Below, in pieces: positions 32,869-42,004 of a stretch of 43,460 nucleotides of DNA. The first letter of the stretch is position 1. Each line of letters begins with the position of its first letter. The stretch is from Pseudoxanthomonas beigongshangi (GTDB lineage Bacteria; Pseudomonadota; Gammaproteobacteria; Xanthomonadales; Xanthomonadaceae), in NCBI RefSeq assembly GCF_016820515.1, contig NZ_JADHDV010000028.1, positions 1 through 43,460 on the forward strand, read 5' to 3'. The notes under the pieces are model-generated. The model had not been told where the DNA came from. It did no database searches and saw nothing but the letters and a program-made list of their open reading frames with translations. Both the position numbers and the translations under genes were made by a program.

Positions 32869-35199
32869 ATGAGCAGATCGAGCGAAGCTGGACGTCGGTT
32901 GCCGCTGGGCGACCTTTCGCGGGCACTGCCCGGGTTGGCCGTGCTCGGCCTCCTGCTGGCCGGATGGCTGGGCTGGAGCGGCGTGCGCCAGTGGCGCGAC
33001 GCCGATCGCGGCGAAGCACTGGAACAGGCCCGCGATGCCGGCGTGGCCGCGCTGGAATCCGCTTACCGGGACCAGATCGCGCAATTGACCCGGCGCATGG
33101 CCGGCGACGCGGTGAAGGCGGCGCTGGCCGGCAGCGATCCCGCCGCGACCGCGCAGGCCATCCGGCAGGGTTGGGCGGAGGCCGAGCACGTGGAGATCCT
33201 GCCGCGCGATCTGGCCCAGGCCTACGCCGATCCGGTCGCATTCGGTTACAGCCGGCTGGCCTTGCTGGAAGCGGCGCAACAAGGGCAGGCGGTGGTCGCG
33301 CGGGTGGTCCGGGATCAGGGCAAGGCGGCACTCGGGCTGGCCGTCGACACGGCGCAGGGCGTGGTCTACGCACGCCTGCCGCTGTCCCGGCTGACCGCCG
33401 GCTTCGAAGCCGTGGCGATGCCGCCGGGCACCTACCTGGCGCTGCGCCAGGGCAACTTCAACGTCGTCCAGCGCGGCAGCGCGAATCTGGCCGACGAGGC
33501 CGAAGTGATGGCGCATGCCGTGGGCAAGACCGGCCTGCGCGTGGCCGCGGCGCAACCGGACAGTGAATCCGGCCCGTTCGGGCTGGGCCCCCTGGGCAGT
33601 TCGATTGGCGCCGTGCTGGCGGCCGCGTTGGCGGTACTGGCCTGGCTGGCGGCCCGTGGCGGCCTGAAGATTCCCGCCCTGCGCCGCGGCGAGGCGGTCG
33701 TGGCCGATGCCGACGAGCCCACGCTGGGCCAGGCATTGGAGCGCGATCCGCTGCCGCCGGTCGCCAGGCCGACGAATTCCCCCCCACAGACAGGCAGCAT
33801 GAGCAGAGAACGAATTCCGGTGGACGTCGATCCCGGCATCTTCCGCGCGTACGACATCCGCGGCATCGTCGGCAAAACCCTCAACGTGGAGGTCGCCGAG
33901 TGCATCGGCCAGGCCATCGGCAGCGTGATGCAGGAGCAGGACCTGACCGACATCGTGGTCGGGCGCGACGGCCGCCTGTCCGGGCCGGAATTGGTGGGCG
34001 GGCTGATTGCCGGCCTGCGCCGCGCAGGGCGCAACGTCATCGACATCGGCATGGTGCCCACGCCGGTGGCCTATTTCGGCGCCTACCAGTTGCGTGCCGG
34101 CAGCTGCGTGGCGGTGACCGGCAGCCACAATCCGCCGGACTACAACGGATTCAAGATCGTGGTGGGCGGTGAAACCCTTTCCGGCGCCACCATCACCGAT
34201 CTGTACGAGCGCATCCGCGATGGCCGGCTGCACGAAGCCGCCACCCCGGGCGACTTGCAGGAACGCGACATCGCCGCCGACTACATCCAGCGGATCGCCG
34301 ACGACGTGCAACTGGAGCGTCCGCTGAAGGTGGTGCTGGACGCCGGCAACGGCGTGGCCGGCGACATCGCGCCGCGCCTGCTTGAATCCATCGGCGCGGA
34401 TGTCATTCCGCTGTACTGCGAAGTGGATGGCACGTTCCCCAACCACCACCCCGATCCGAGCGAACCCCACAACCTGGAAGACCTGATCCAGATGGTGAAG
34501 CGTTTCGACGCCGACCTGGGCCTGGCCTTCGACGGCGACGGTGATCGCCTCGGCGTGGTGACCCGGGAAGGCGCCGTGATCTTCCCCGATCGGTTGCTGA
34601 TGCTGTTCGCCGCCGACGTGCTGGAACGCAATCCCGGCGCGATGATCATCTACGACGTCAAATGCACCGGAAAGCTGCAGCCCTGGATCCTGCGCAACGG
34701 CGGCACGCCGCTGATGTGGAAGACGGGGCATTCGCTGATCAAGGCCAAGATGCGCGAAACCGGCGCCGAACTGGCGGGCGAGATGAGCGGCCACTTCTTC
34801 TTCCAGGAACGCTGGTACGGCTTCGATGACGGCCTGTACTCGGCCGCGCGCCTGCTGGAAATCCTGGCCCTGCGCGAGGACACGCCGTCGGAAGTCCTGT
34901 CGGCGCTGCCGGACGGCATCGCCACCCCGGAGATCAAGGTGCCGGTGGAAGCGGAAACACCGCATGCGGTGGTCGAGCGTTTCGTCGAGACGGCGCGCTT
35001 CGACGGTGCCCGCGTGGCGACCATCGACGGCCTGCGGGCGGACTGGGACGACGGCTGGGGCCTGCTGCGCGCCTCCAACACCACGCCCATCCTGGTGTTG
35101 CGTTTCGAAGCCGACAACGAGGCGGCGCTCGCGCGCATCAAGGACGTGTTCCGTGCCCACCTGGCGCTGGTGGCGCCGGATCTGACGGCGAACTTCTAG
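32869..35199 (+). CDS. algC: phosphomannomutase/phosphoglucomutase with membrane-anchored N-terminal domain
   Basis: 776 residues. Residues ~19-38 (ALPGLAVLGLLLAGWLGW) and ~243-262 (GSSIGAVLAAALAVLAWLAA) are membrane segments bracketing a ~200-residue extracytoplasmic domain. From residue 311 the AlgC/XanA enzyme follows: TGSHNPPDYNG (phospho-Ser419), DGDGDRLG (Mg ligands from 555), GEMSGHFFFQE (sugar) and RASNTTPILVLRFE (phosphate). It supplies Man-1-P and Glc-1-P for LPS and exopolysaccharide. An in-frame ATG at 33799 (MSRERIPVDVDPGIF) would give a 466-residue soluble enzyme, but I see no strong ribosome site there. Long forms of AlgC are also annotated in Pseudomonas. Confidence 0.93.
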   Translation: MSRSSEAGRRLPLGDLSRALPGLAVLGLLLAGWLGWSGVRQWRDADRGEALEQARDAGVAALESAYRDQIAQLTRRMAGDAVKAALAGSDPAATAQAIRQGWAEAEHVEILPRDLAQAYADPVAFGYSRLALLEAAQQGQAVVARVVRDQGKAALGLAVDTAQGVVYARLPLSRLTAGFEAVAMPPGTYLALRQGNFNVVQRGSANLADEAEVMAHAVGKTGLRVAAAQPDSESGPFGLGPLGSSIGAVLAAALAVLAWLAARGGLKIPALRRGEAVVADADEPTLGQALERDPLPPVARPTNSPPQTGSMSRERIPVDVDPGIFRAYDIRGIVGKTLNVEVAECIGQAIGSVMQEQDLTDIVVGRDGRLSGPELVGGLIAGLRRAGRNVIDIGMVPTPVAYFGAYQLRAGSCVAVTGSHNPPDYNGFKIVVGGETLSGATITDLYERIRDGRLHEAATPGDLQERDIAADYIQRIADDVQLERPLKVVLDAGNGVAGDIAPRLLESIGADVIPLYCEVDGTFPNHHPDPSEPHNLEDLIQMVKRFDADLGLAFDGDGDRLGVVTREGAVIFPDRLLMLFAADVLERNPGAMIIYDVKCTGKLQPWILRNGGTPLMWKTGHSLIKAKMRETGAELAGEMSGHFFFQERWYGFDDGLYSAARLLEILALREDTPSEVLSALPDGIATPEIKVPVEAETPHAVVERFVETARFDGARVATIDGLRADWDDGWGLLRASNTTPILVLRFEADNEAALARIKDVFRAHLALVAPDLTANF

Positions 35200-35255
35200 T
35201 CCCGATCACGGGGTTCCGCGCGACAACGGCAGGCCGCGCCGGAGCGCGGCGGCGC

Positions 35256-35948
35256 TCATGCATCGGGCGGTGCGGCGGCCGGCGAAGACCCGGTCGCTGG
35301 CGTCGCCGACGCCGGATTGGGTCCCTTCATTTCGCGGTAGCGCTGCATGATCTCGGCGATTTCCACGTCCAGCTCCGCGCGCTGGCGTTCGAAACTGGCC
35401 TGCAGCTGGCGCTGGCGCATCAGATCCGCATGCCGGCTGCGGATGTTGGCGGTGGTCTCGGCCGCTACCGTCTGTCCTGCCAGTTCCCGGTCGCCGGCAA
35501 CCTGCAGCAGGCTGACCAGGCCTTCGCGCAGGCTGACCACGTTGTAGCGCGCGGTCTTGATGTTGTTGTCGACGATGGCGATGCGCTCGTTGAACACCCG
35601 GCGCAGCTCTTCCTCGCTGCGATAGGACAACAGCATCGCCTGCTCGGTACGGCGGCGGGTTTCCTGCGCCGCTTCGTCCAGTTGCGCCTGGATCTTCGCC
35701 GCCTCCGCCTGCGCGCGCTCCTCCTCGGTCAGCGCCCGGTCCACTTCGGCGGTGCGCAGGCCGCTCGCGGCGTTGATTTCCTCGCGCGCGCGCGTCACGG
35801 CCTCGGCCGGCAGGGCATCGCTGCACACGCGCTGGCCGTTCTCGTTCCAGCAATAGAGTTTCTTGGTGGCCGGCTTGTCCTGCGCGCTGGCCAGCGCCAT
35901 CGAGACCAGGCCCACCGGCAATGCCAGCCAGAAAATGGAACTCCGCAT
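35256..35948 (-). CDS. exported coiled-coil protein with DUF4124-like N-terminus
   Basis: 230 residues from ATG 35948. A signal peptide (SSIFWLALPVGLVSMALASA) is followed by KKLYCWNENGQRVCSDALP, a DUF4124-type cysteine pair. A long charged helix comes next (EEERAQAEAAKIQAQLDEAAQETRR, then RSEEELRRVFNERIAIVDNNI and RQRQLQASFERQRAELDVEI) with strong heptad character, ending in a Pro/Ala tail. Probably periplasmic. Conserved in Xanthomonadaceae next to pyrE as far as I recall; function unknown. It follows pyrE by 19 bases on the minus strand. Confidence 0.8.
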   Translation of the reverse strand: MRSSIFWLALPVGLVSMALASAQDKPATKKLYCWNENGQRVCSDALPAEAVTRAREEINAASGLRTAEVDRALTEEERAQAEAAKIQAQLDEAAQETRRRTEQAMLLSYRSEEELRRVFNERIAIVDNNIKTARYNVVSLREGLVSLLQVAGDRELAGQTVAAETTANIRSRHADLMRQRQLQASFERQRAELDVEIAEIMQRYREMKGPNPASATPATGSSPAAAPPDA

Positions 35949-35967
35949 GTGCAGCCCCCTGCTGCCG

Positions 35968-36645
35968 TCAGTCCGACGAACCGCTGCCATAGCGCGCCCG
36001 GTAGGCGAGCAGGTCTTCGCGGTGATGGACAAGTTCCGCGCTTTCCCCGGCGAAATCAAGCAGGTCGTGCAGGTTGGCCACGGCCACCACCGGCACGCCG
36101 GTTTCGGCGGCGACCGCCTGGGCGGCCGACAGCCGCGCGCTGCCCTGTCCGTCGCCGGGTTCGGTCAGCACCTCCTGCCGATCCAGCGCCACCACGATCC
36201 CGGCCGGGCGGCCGCCGCCGGCGCGGATCAGGCCCAGCGCCTCGCGGATGGCGGTTCCGGCGGTGATGACGTCGTCCACGATGAGCACGTTGCGGCCATC
36301 CAGCGGCGCGCCGATCAGCAGGCCGCCTTCACCGTGGCCCTTGGCTTCCTTGCGGTTGAAGGCCAGCGGCACGTCGCGGCCGCGACGCGCGTACTCGCAG
36401 CCCACCGCGGTCGCCAGCGGAATGCCCTTGTAGGCGGGGCCGAACAGCAGATCGAACTGCAGGCCGGCGGCGTCCACCGCGTCGGCGTAGCAGGCCGCCA
36501 GCTCGGCCAGGCGGGCGCCGCTGTCGAAGCGGCCGGCGTTGAAGAAGTAGGGACTGAGCCGGCCAGACTTGAGGGTGAACTCGCCGAAGCGCAGGGCCTG
36601 CGCGTGCAGGGCGAGCTGGAGGAAGCGGGCGCGGTGATCGGACAT
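35968..36645 (-). CDS. pyrE: orotate phosphoribosyltransferase
   Basis: 225 residues from ATG 36645 (MSDHRARFLQLALHAQALRF). It contains FTLKSGRLSPYFFNAG, FGPAYKGIPLA, AFNRKEAKGHGEGG and the PRPP-binding motif VLIVDDVITAGTAI. It makes OMP from orotate and PRPP in pyrimidine synthesis. Divergent from an exonuclease III gene, as pyrE-crc/xthA are in Pseudomonas and Xanthomonas. Confidence 0.97.
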   Translation of the reverse strand: MSDHRARFLQLALHAQALRFGEFTLKSGRLSPYFFNAGRFDSGARLAELAACYADAVDAAGLQFDLLFGPAYKGIPLATAVGCEYARRGRDVPLAFNRKEAKGHGEGGLLIGAPLDGRNVLIVDDVITAGTAIREALGLIRAGGGRPAGIVVALDRQEVLTEPGDGQGSARLSAAQAVAAETGVPVVAVANLHDLLDFAGESAELVHHREDLLAYRARYGSGSSD

Positions 36646-36757
36646 GGCGGTGCATTCGGCGGGCGAGGGGTGGAAGCATAGCGGTTCCGTGCCACCGGCC
36701 TCCACGCATGCGGTACGCTCTTGCGACCCCTTTCCCGTTCCGCGGACCGTTTTTCAC

Positions 36758-37531
36758 ATGCGCATCATCAGTTTCAACGCCAACGGCCTGCGTTCGGCCG
36801 CCAACAAGGGTTTCTTCGAGTGGTTCGGCCAGCAGGACGCCGACGTGCTGTGCGTGCAGGAAACCAAGGCGCAGGAGCACCAGCTCAGCGGCCCGGCCTT
36901 CCTGCCGGAGGGCTACAAGGCCTGGTTCCGCGACGCCACCACCAAGAAGGGCTACAGCGGCGTGGCGATCTACAGCCGGCGTGAACCCGATGAAGTGCGC
37001 ACCGCGCTGGGCTGGGACGAGTTCGACGAGGAAGGCCGCTACCTGGAAGCGCGCTACGGAAACCTCAGCGTGGTGTCCTTCTACATACCGTCCGGTTCTT
37101 CCGGCGAACTGCGGCAGGGCTTCAAGTTCAGGGTGATGGACTGGCTGGCGCCAATCCTGGACGAATGGCGCCGCAGCGGGCGCGACTACGTGCTGTGCGG
37201 CGACTGGAACATCGTGCGCACCCGCCTGGACATCAAGAACTGGACCAGCAACCAGAAGAACTCCGGTTGCCTGCCCGCCGAACGTGATTGGCTCAACGGC
37301 ATGTGCGTGGACGAGGGCGGCTGGGTCGATGCCTATCGCAGCCTGCACCCGGAAGGCCAGGACTACACCTGGTGGAGCAATCGCGGCGGCGCGCGCGCCA
37401 ACAACGTCGGATGGCGCATCGACTATCAGTTCGTCACTCCGTCGCTGCGTGACCGCCTGCAGCGCTGCGCGATCTATCGCGACAGCTGGTTCTCCGACCA
37501 CGCGCCGTTCACGGTGGACTACGCCGGATGA
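36758..37531 (+). CDS. xthA: exodeoxyribonuclease III (XthA/Crc family, catalytic residues intact)
   Basis: 257 residues from ATG 36758 (MRIISFNANGLRSAANKGFF). The AP-endonuclease catalytic set is complete: Asn7, Glu35 (VQETK), Asp149 and Asn151 (GDWN), Asp222 (RIDYQ) and Asp247-His248 (SDHAP). KNW after LDI and the pyrE-adjacent position resemble Pseudomonas Crc, which has lost the catalytic residues. This copy should be an active AP endonuclease and 3'-5' exonuclease in base-excision repair. It overlaps ampG by four bases (ATGA). Confidence 0.93.
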   Translation: MRIISFNANGLRSAANKGFFEWFGQQDADVLCVQETKAQEHQLSGPAFLPEGYKAWFRDATTKKGYSGVAIYSRREPDEVRTALGWDEFDEEGRYLEARYGNLSVVSFYIPSGSSGELRQGFKFRVMDWLAPILDEWRRSGRDYVLCGDWNIVRTRLDIKNWTSNQKNSGCLPAERDWLNGMCVDEGGWVDAYRSLHPEGQDYTWWSNRGGARANNVGWRIDYQFVTPSLRDRLQRCAIYRDSWFSDHAPFTVDYAG

Positions 37532-38844
37532 GCGTGCCCGCGGCGGCCAAGGCGCCGGTGTCCTACAAGGGCTGGTCCGGCATCCGGCGCGCATTCGCCA
37601 CGCCGGCCGCCTTCACTATGCTGCTGCTCGGCTTCGGCAGCGGCCTGCCGTTCCTGCTGATCGCGTCGGCGACGCTCAGCACCCGCCTGCGCGACGTGGG
37701 ACTGGATCTGGGCAGCATCGGCCTGATCAGCCTCGCCAGCTTTTTCTACCTGCTCAAGTTCGTATGGGCGCCGCTGGTGGATCGCTACACCTTTCCGTTG
37801 ACCGCGTTTCTCGGGCGTCGGCGTTCGTGGCTGCTGGTGGCGCAATTGGGTGTGGCGGCGGGATTGTTCGCATTGGCGTTCACCCGCCCCGAACTCGGCG
37901 TCGGCGCGCTGGTGGGATGGGTGCTGTTCGCGTCGCTTGCCGGCGCGACCCAGGATTCGGTGGTCGACGCCTACCGCATCGAGATCGCGCCGGCCGAGGC
38001 GCAGGCCGCGCTCGCCGCCACCTACACGCTGGGCTACCGGGTTGGCCTGATCCTGGCCGGCGCCGGCGCGCTCTACATCGCCGAATTCAGCGGCTGGAAA
38101 AACGCCTACCTGGCGATGACCGCGCTGATGCTGCTACCGATCCTGGCCACGCTGTTCAGTCGCGAACCCGACGCGCCCGAAGCGGCCGTGAGCCGGCGCA
38201 TCGATTTCATCGGCGCGTTCTGGCAGCCCTTCGTCAGCTTCTTCCAGACCAATGGCCTGATGCTAGGCGTGGTGCTGCTGCTGTTCGTGGGCCTGTTCAA
38301 GTTTCCCGATCAGGTGATCGGGGTGATGGCCGGGCCGTTCTACCTGGACTCCGGCTACAGCAAGTCCGACATCGCCACGGTCTCCAAGTTGTACGGGGTA
38401 TGGACCGGCATCGCCGGCGCCTTCCTCGGCGGCGTGTGCGTGGCCGCTTTCGGCTTCCGCCGGATGCTAGCGATCGCGGCCATCGCGGTGGCCTGTTCCA
38501 ACATCGCCTTCCTGCTGATGGCCCAGCACCCCTCCGAAATCTGGGCGTTCTACGCCGCCATCACCGCCGACAACCTCTCGCAGGGCTTCGCCGGCACCGT
38601 GCTGGTGGCGTTCATGTCATCGCTGACCAACCGCAATTTCACCGCCACCCAGTACGCGTTGCTGGTCTCGCTGGCGAACCTGCCGGGCAAGTTCATCGGC
38701 GGCGTGTCCGGCTACGTCGTCGAGGCCACGTCCTACAGCGCCTTTTTCCTGATGAGCGCGCTCACGGTCATCCCGACGCTGCTGCTGCTGGCCTGGTTGT
38801 GGAAGCATATCCGTGAGAATGAAGGTGGCGGCACGTCATCCTGA
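37528..38844 (+). CDS. ampG: AmpG-family muropeptide permease (MFS)
   Basis: 438 residues with about 12 hydrophobic segments. The opening FTMLLLGFGSGLPFLLIASA, then SLASFFYLLKFVWAPLVDRY and FLGRRRSWLLVAQL are the AmpG signature. In AmpG this inner-membrane carrier imports GlcNAc-anhydroMurNAc peptides. The ATG overlaps the xthA stop. The neighbouring anmK handles the anhydro-MurNAc released from the same substrates, which supports the assignment. Confidence 0.92.
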   Translation: MSVPAAAKAPVSYKGWSGIRRAFATPAAFTMLLLGFGSGLPFLLIASATLSTRLRDVGLDLGSIGLISLASFFYLLKFVWAPLVDRYTFPLTAFLGRRRSWLLVAQLGVAAGLFALAFTRPELGVGALVGWVLFASLAGATQDSVVDAYRIEIAPAEAQAALAATYTLGYRVGLILAGAGALYIAEFSGWKNAYLAMTALMLLPILATLFSREPDAPEAAVSRRIDFIGAFWQPFVSFFQTNGLMLGVVLLLFVGLFKFPDQVIGVMAGPFYLDSGYSKSDIATVSKLYGVWTGIAGAFLGGVCVAAFGFRRMLAIAAIAVACSNIAFLLMAQHPSEIWAFYAAITADNLSQGFAGTVLVAFMSSLTNRNFTATQYALLVSLANLPGKFIGGVSGYVVEATSYSAFFLMSALTVIPTLLLLAWLWKHIRENEGGGTSS

Positions 38845-38894
38845 TCAGCCGCAGGGCTGACCGGGGACGAGCGGGGCAGGCAAGGGGGACCGAG

Positions 38895-39122
38895 ATGACC
38901 GACATCGTGCTGAAGGACATCGATCCGCTGCTGAGCGAGCGGATCCGCCGGATTGCCCAGGCCCGTGGCTGGAACATGCACGACACCCTGTTCAACCTGA
39001 TCGAGCAGGGTCTGTTCCACTGCGAGGCGGAAGTCCGCAGCGGTTTCGACGATGGTGAAGTGGACGCGCTGACCGCGGCGATCAACGCCCTGAAGGACGT
39101 CCCGGCCGGCAAGGGTTTCTGA
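38895..39122 (+). CDS. small ribbon-helix-helix-like protein
   Basis: 75 residues. DIVLKDIDPLLSERIRRIAQARGWNMHDTLFNLIEQGLF has the strand-helix-helix spacing of Arc/CopG-type DNA-binding proteins. The acidic tail (FDDGEVDALTAAINALKDV) resembles nothing I can name. It has an AAGGGGGACCGAG leader, lies 50 bases after ampG on the same strand and ends six bases from the convergent anmK. Probably a conserved Xanthomonadaceae regulator; no partner toxin is next to it. Confidence 0.7.
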   Translation: MTDIVLKDIDPLLSERIRRIAQARGWNMHDTLFNLIEQGLFHCEAEVRSGFDDGEVDALTAAINALKDVPAGKGF

Positions 39123-39128
39123 GCCGGT

Positions 39129-40274
39129 TCAGGCCGGAAACACCGTCCCCAGCACCCGCGGTCCCCTGGCGCCGGTGACGGCGGGCAGATTGCCGGGCCG
39201 CCCGGCGAGGGTTTCCCTGGCCAACCAGGCGAAACCCATCGCCTCCACGAAATCCGGATCCAGTCCGTGAGCGGCGGTGGATTCGACGCTCACCTCCGGC
39301 ATCCAGGCCGCCAGCCGCGCCATCAGGCGCGCGTTGTGCACGCCGCCGCCGCAGACCAGCACCCGGCGCGTGCCGGGCTGGTTGGCGCGCAGGGCGCCGG
39401 CGACGGTGGCCGCGGTCAGTTCCAGCAGGGTGGCCTGCACGTCGGCGGGCGATGCCGGATGATCGCCCAATCGCGCCTCCAGCCAGGCCAGGTGGAACTG
39501 TTCGCGCCCGGTGCTCTTGGGCGGCGGCAGGGCGAACCAGGGCTCCTCGAGCAATCGCGCCAGCAGCGCTTCATTGGCCTGGCCACCCGCCGCGAACGCG
39601 CCGCCCGCGTCGAACGCCGCGCCGGTATGGCGTTCGCACCAGGCGTCCATCAATGCGTTGGCCGGGCCGGTGTCGAAACCGCGCACGGCGATCCCATCGC
39701 CGCTGCGCGGCAGCAGGGTGAAATTGCCGATGCCGCCGAGGTTCAACACCGCGCGCTCCTCGCCCGCGGAACCCAGCAGGGCGGCATGGAAGGCCGGCAT
39801 CAGCGGTGCGCCATGGCCGCCGGCGGCCACGTCGCGGCGGCGGAAGTCGGCCACCGTGTCGATACCGCTGCGTTCGGCGATCACGTTGCCGTCGCCGATC
39901 TGCCAGGTGAAGGGCGGATTGGCGTGCGGACGATGGCGGATGGTCTGGCCGTGCGAACCAATTGCGCGCACATCGCGGGCGGAAACGTCCGCTTCGCCGA
40001 GCAGGTGCAGGGCCGCGTCGGCAAAATGGATGCCGGTCAACGCATCCAACCGGCCCACCTCGTCCAGCGAAGGCGCATCGCCCCCCTGGCCGAGGGCGAT
40101 CAACGCGGCGCGCGTGGCATCGTCCCAGCGATAGGTGCGGCCCAGCAGCAATTCACAGCGCAGCGCGGAGGCAGGCTGACCGAAGCGCACCAAGGCGGCG
40201 TCGATGCCATCGGCGCTGGTACCGGAGATCAGGCCCAGGAAGAGCGCCGGGGGCGCCTCGTCGGCAGGGGACAT
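39129..40274 (-). CDS. anmK: anhydro-N-acetylmuramic acid kinase
   Basis: 381 residues. [19 protein letters not shown] is the N-terminal ATP-site signature; [24 protein letters not shown] and [12 protein letters not shown] are the family core, and [18 protein letters not shown] the C-terminal lobe. It hydrates and phosphorylates anhydroMurNAc to MurNAc-6-P in peptidoglycan recycling. Same strand as and 91 bases downstream of the M23 peptidase; convergent with the ampG unit. Confidence 0.96.
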   Translation of the reverse strand: MSPADEAPPALFLGLISGTSADGIDAALVRFGQPASALRCELLLGRTYRWDDATRAALIALGQGGDAPSLDEVGRLDALTGIHFADAALHLLGEADVSARDVRAIGSHGQTIRHRPHANPPFTWQIGDGNVIAERSGIDTVADFRRRDVAAGGHGAPLMPAFHAALLGSAGEERAVLNLGGIGNFTLLPRSGDGIAVRGFDTGPANALMDAWCERHTGAAFDAGGAFAAGGQANEALLARLLEEPWFALPPPKSTGREQFHLAWLEARLGDHPASPADVQATLLELTAATVAGALRANQPGTRRVLVCGGGVHNARLMARLAAWMPEVSVESTAAHGLDPDFVEAMGFAWLARETLAGRPGNLPAVTGARGPRVLGTVFPA

Positions 40275-40328
40275 TGCGGGTTTCCGTGACTATGCGCGCA
40301 CGCGCCGGTACGCCGAAGACTACGCCAT

Positions 40329-40354
40329 GGGACTCCCGCCCTCGCGGAAGTCCC
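40329..40354. repeat. short hairpin repeat, copy 2 (GGGACT...AGTCCC)
   Basis: GGGACT (40329-40334) pairs with AGTCCC (40349-40354); the loop holds CTCGCGGA as in the copy at 27717-27744. It lies 11 bases past the M23 peptidase stop. Confidence 0.5.
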
Positions 40355-40365
40355 GGTGCCGCGGC

Positions 40366-41823
40366 TCAGCCCTTCTTGGACTTGCCGGCCGGCTTCTTGG
40401 CGTCGGCGACCTGGGTTTCCTTGGCCGGCTCGGCCGGGGAAACGTCGGCGTAGATGATGTTCTCCACCGTGCGGATGCGCGCGAGCGCATTGGCGGTGTA
40501 GGTGCGGAACGAAGCCAGTTGCGTGCCGGCCAGCGGTTCCGGCGGCGGCATCGTCACCGACAGCGGATTGCGGTGCACGCCATTGATGCGGAATTCGTAG
40601 TGCAGGTGCGGACCGGTAGCCAGGCCGGTGGAACCGACATAGCCGATCACCGTGCCCTGCGCGACCCGCTGGCCGACCTTGATCTTGCCCAGCCGTGACA
40701 TGTGGCCGTACAGCGTGGTGTGGCCACGGCCGTGATCCAGGATCACCACCCGGCCATAACCGTTCTGCCAGCCGGCGAACTGCACGCGCGCATCACCGGC
40801 GGCCATGATCGGCGTGCCGGTCACCGCGGCGTAGTCCACGCCCTTGTGCATGCGCATCGTGCCCAGCACCGGATGGCGGCGCGCGCCGAACTTCGAACTC
40901 AGGCGCGCATACGGAATCGGCATGCGGATGAAGTTCTTCTTCAGCGGACGGCCCGCGGCGGTGAAGTACTCCGGCTTGCCACCCGGACGGGAGAAACGGA
41001 AACCCGAATGCAGCTTGCCGTCCACGGTGAACGTCGCCGCCTGCACCGGCCCGGTGCTGATCAGCTCACCCTCGCGCCAGGTCTGCTCGACCACCACGCT
41101 GAAGCGATCCTCCGGACCGAGGTCGGAGTTGAAGTCGATGTCGTACTTGAAGATGTCGTCGGTCAGCGAGTTGATGTTGGCGGCGGTCAGGCCGGCCTTG
41201 CGCGCCGAACGGTTGAGCGAACGGCCGACTTTGCCGCTGAGCACCACCGTGCGGGTGGTAGTCTCGCGCGCGACCACTTTCTCGGTGACCTTGTCGCCGT
41301 CCAGGCTGAGTTCGATCCGGTGCTGCGGATCCCGGTCGTAACGCAGTGTGCGCAGCTCGCCGGTGACGGGCAGGTCGAACGCCAGCTCGGTGCCGGGCTT
41401 GAGGCGGGTGAGTGCCCGCTTGGCATCGGCGTTTTCCAGCAGCGCGTGCATGGTGCCCGACGGGATGTTCAATTCCTCGAAGATCGCGCCCAGCGTCTGG
41501 CCCGGCTTGACCCGCACCATCTGCCAGCTGTCGCCCGCCACGCCTTCCTGGCGCTCGCGCGACAATTGCGGCAGCTTGAGGGTAAGCGTGGCGCGCGCGT
41601 CGGTGGCCGACGGCGGCTGGATCGCGTTGGAGAAGCCCGGCACGATCGTGGCGAGCATGATGCCGATGGTGGTGAACAGGCTGGCGTGGATCCAGTGGCG
41701 GCGGGTCCATCGGCCGGTCGGCAGATGTTGTTTCACCCGCTGGTGCAGGGTCGAATCGCGAAGGAGTTCCAGGCGTTGCTGGAATTGTTGCTTACGGCGG
41801 CTGCCGTCCCCATGAGTCTGCAT
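40366..41823 (-). CDS. M23 peptidoglycan endopeptidase (MepM/YebA-like) with OapA/LysM-like domain
   Basis: 485 residues. A basic cytoplasmic tail and one membrane anchor (~44-66, IHASLFTTIGIMLATIVPGF) are followed by an OapA/LysM-like wall-binding region (MVRVKPGQTLGAIFEELNIP). A central domain precedes the LytM/M23 catalytic domain. The latter shows HKGVDYAA, LYGHMSRL and GPHLHYEFR, so the zinc ligands and both catalytic histidines are present, unlike in the RHS tip at 13470-13800. It likely cuts D-Ala-mDAP crosslinks for wall growth. A sigma-70 promoter precedes it (41865-41893). Divergent from tyrS. Confidence 0.93.
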   Translation of the reverse strand: MQTHGDGSRRKQQFQQRLELLRDSTLHQRVKQHLPTGRWTRRHWIHASLFTTIGIMLATIVPGFSNAIQPPSATDARATLTLKLPQLSRERQEGVAGDSWQMVRVKPGQTLGAIFEELNIPSGTMHALLENADAKRALTRLKPGTELAFDLPVTGELRTLRYDRDPQHRIELSLDGDKVTEKVVARETTTRTVVLSGKVGRSLNRSARKAGLTAANINSLTDDIFKYDIDFNSDLGPEDRFSVVVEQTWREGELISTGPVQAATFTVDGKLHSGFRFSRPGGKPEYFTAAGRPLKKNFIRMPIPYARLSSKFGARRHPVLGTMRMHKGVDYAAVTGTPIMAAGDARVQFAGWQNGYGRVVILDHGRGHTTLYGHMSRLGKIKVGQRVAQGTVIGYVGSTGLATGPHLHYEFRINGVHRNPLSVTMPPPEPLAGTQLASFRTYTANALARIRTVENIIYADVSPAEPAKETQVADAKKPAGKSKKG

Positions 41824-41864
41824 CTAGCCGAACCTCGGGCCCAAGACGGGACCCCAATCGGCGT

Positions 41865-41893
41865 AACATAGTCACACTAAGAGTTCGCGTCAA
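41865..41893 (-). promoter_or_regulatory. sigma-70 promoter of the M23 peptidase-anmK unit
   Basis: On the minus strand TTGACG (41893-41888) is followed after 17 bases by TATGTT (41870-41865). The gene starts 42 bases downstream. Confidence 0.65.
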
Positions 41894-42004
41894 ACCATTG
41901 AGCCGATTGGCTTTTTTGAATAGCATCACGCTTAACTTCGCTTTAACCTGATGTTCAACTTTGTCGGCGCCTGTTCACGTCGGCCCCACCCGGAAGACCT
42001 TGCC

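Noticed and set aside
32689..35160. An 823-codon minus-strand open frame opposite algC
   Set aside because: Antisense shadow of the clearly conserved phosphomannomutase; His/Gln/Gly-rich with no domain.
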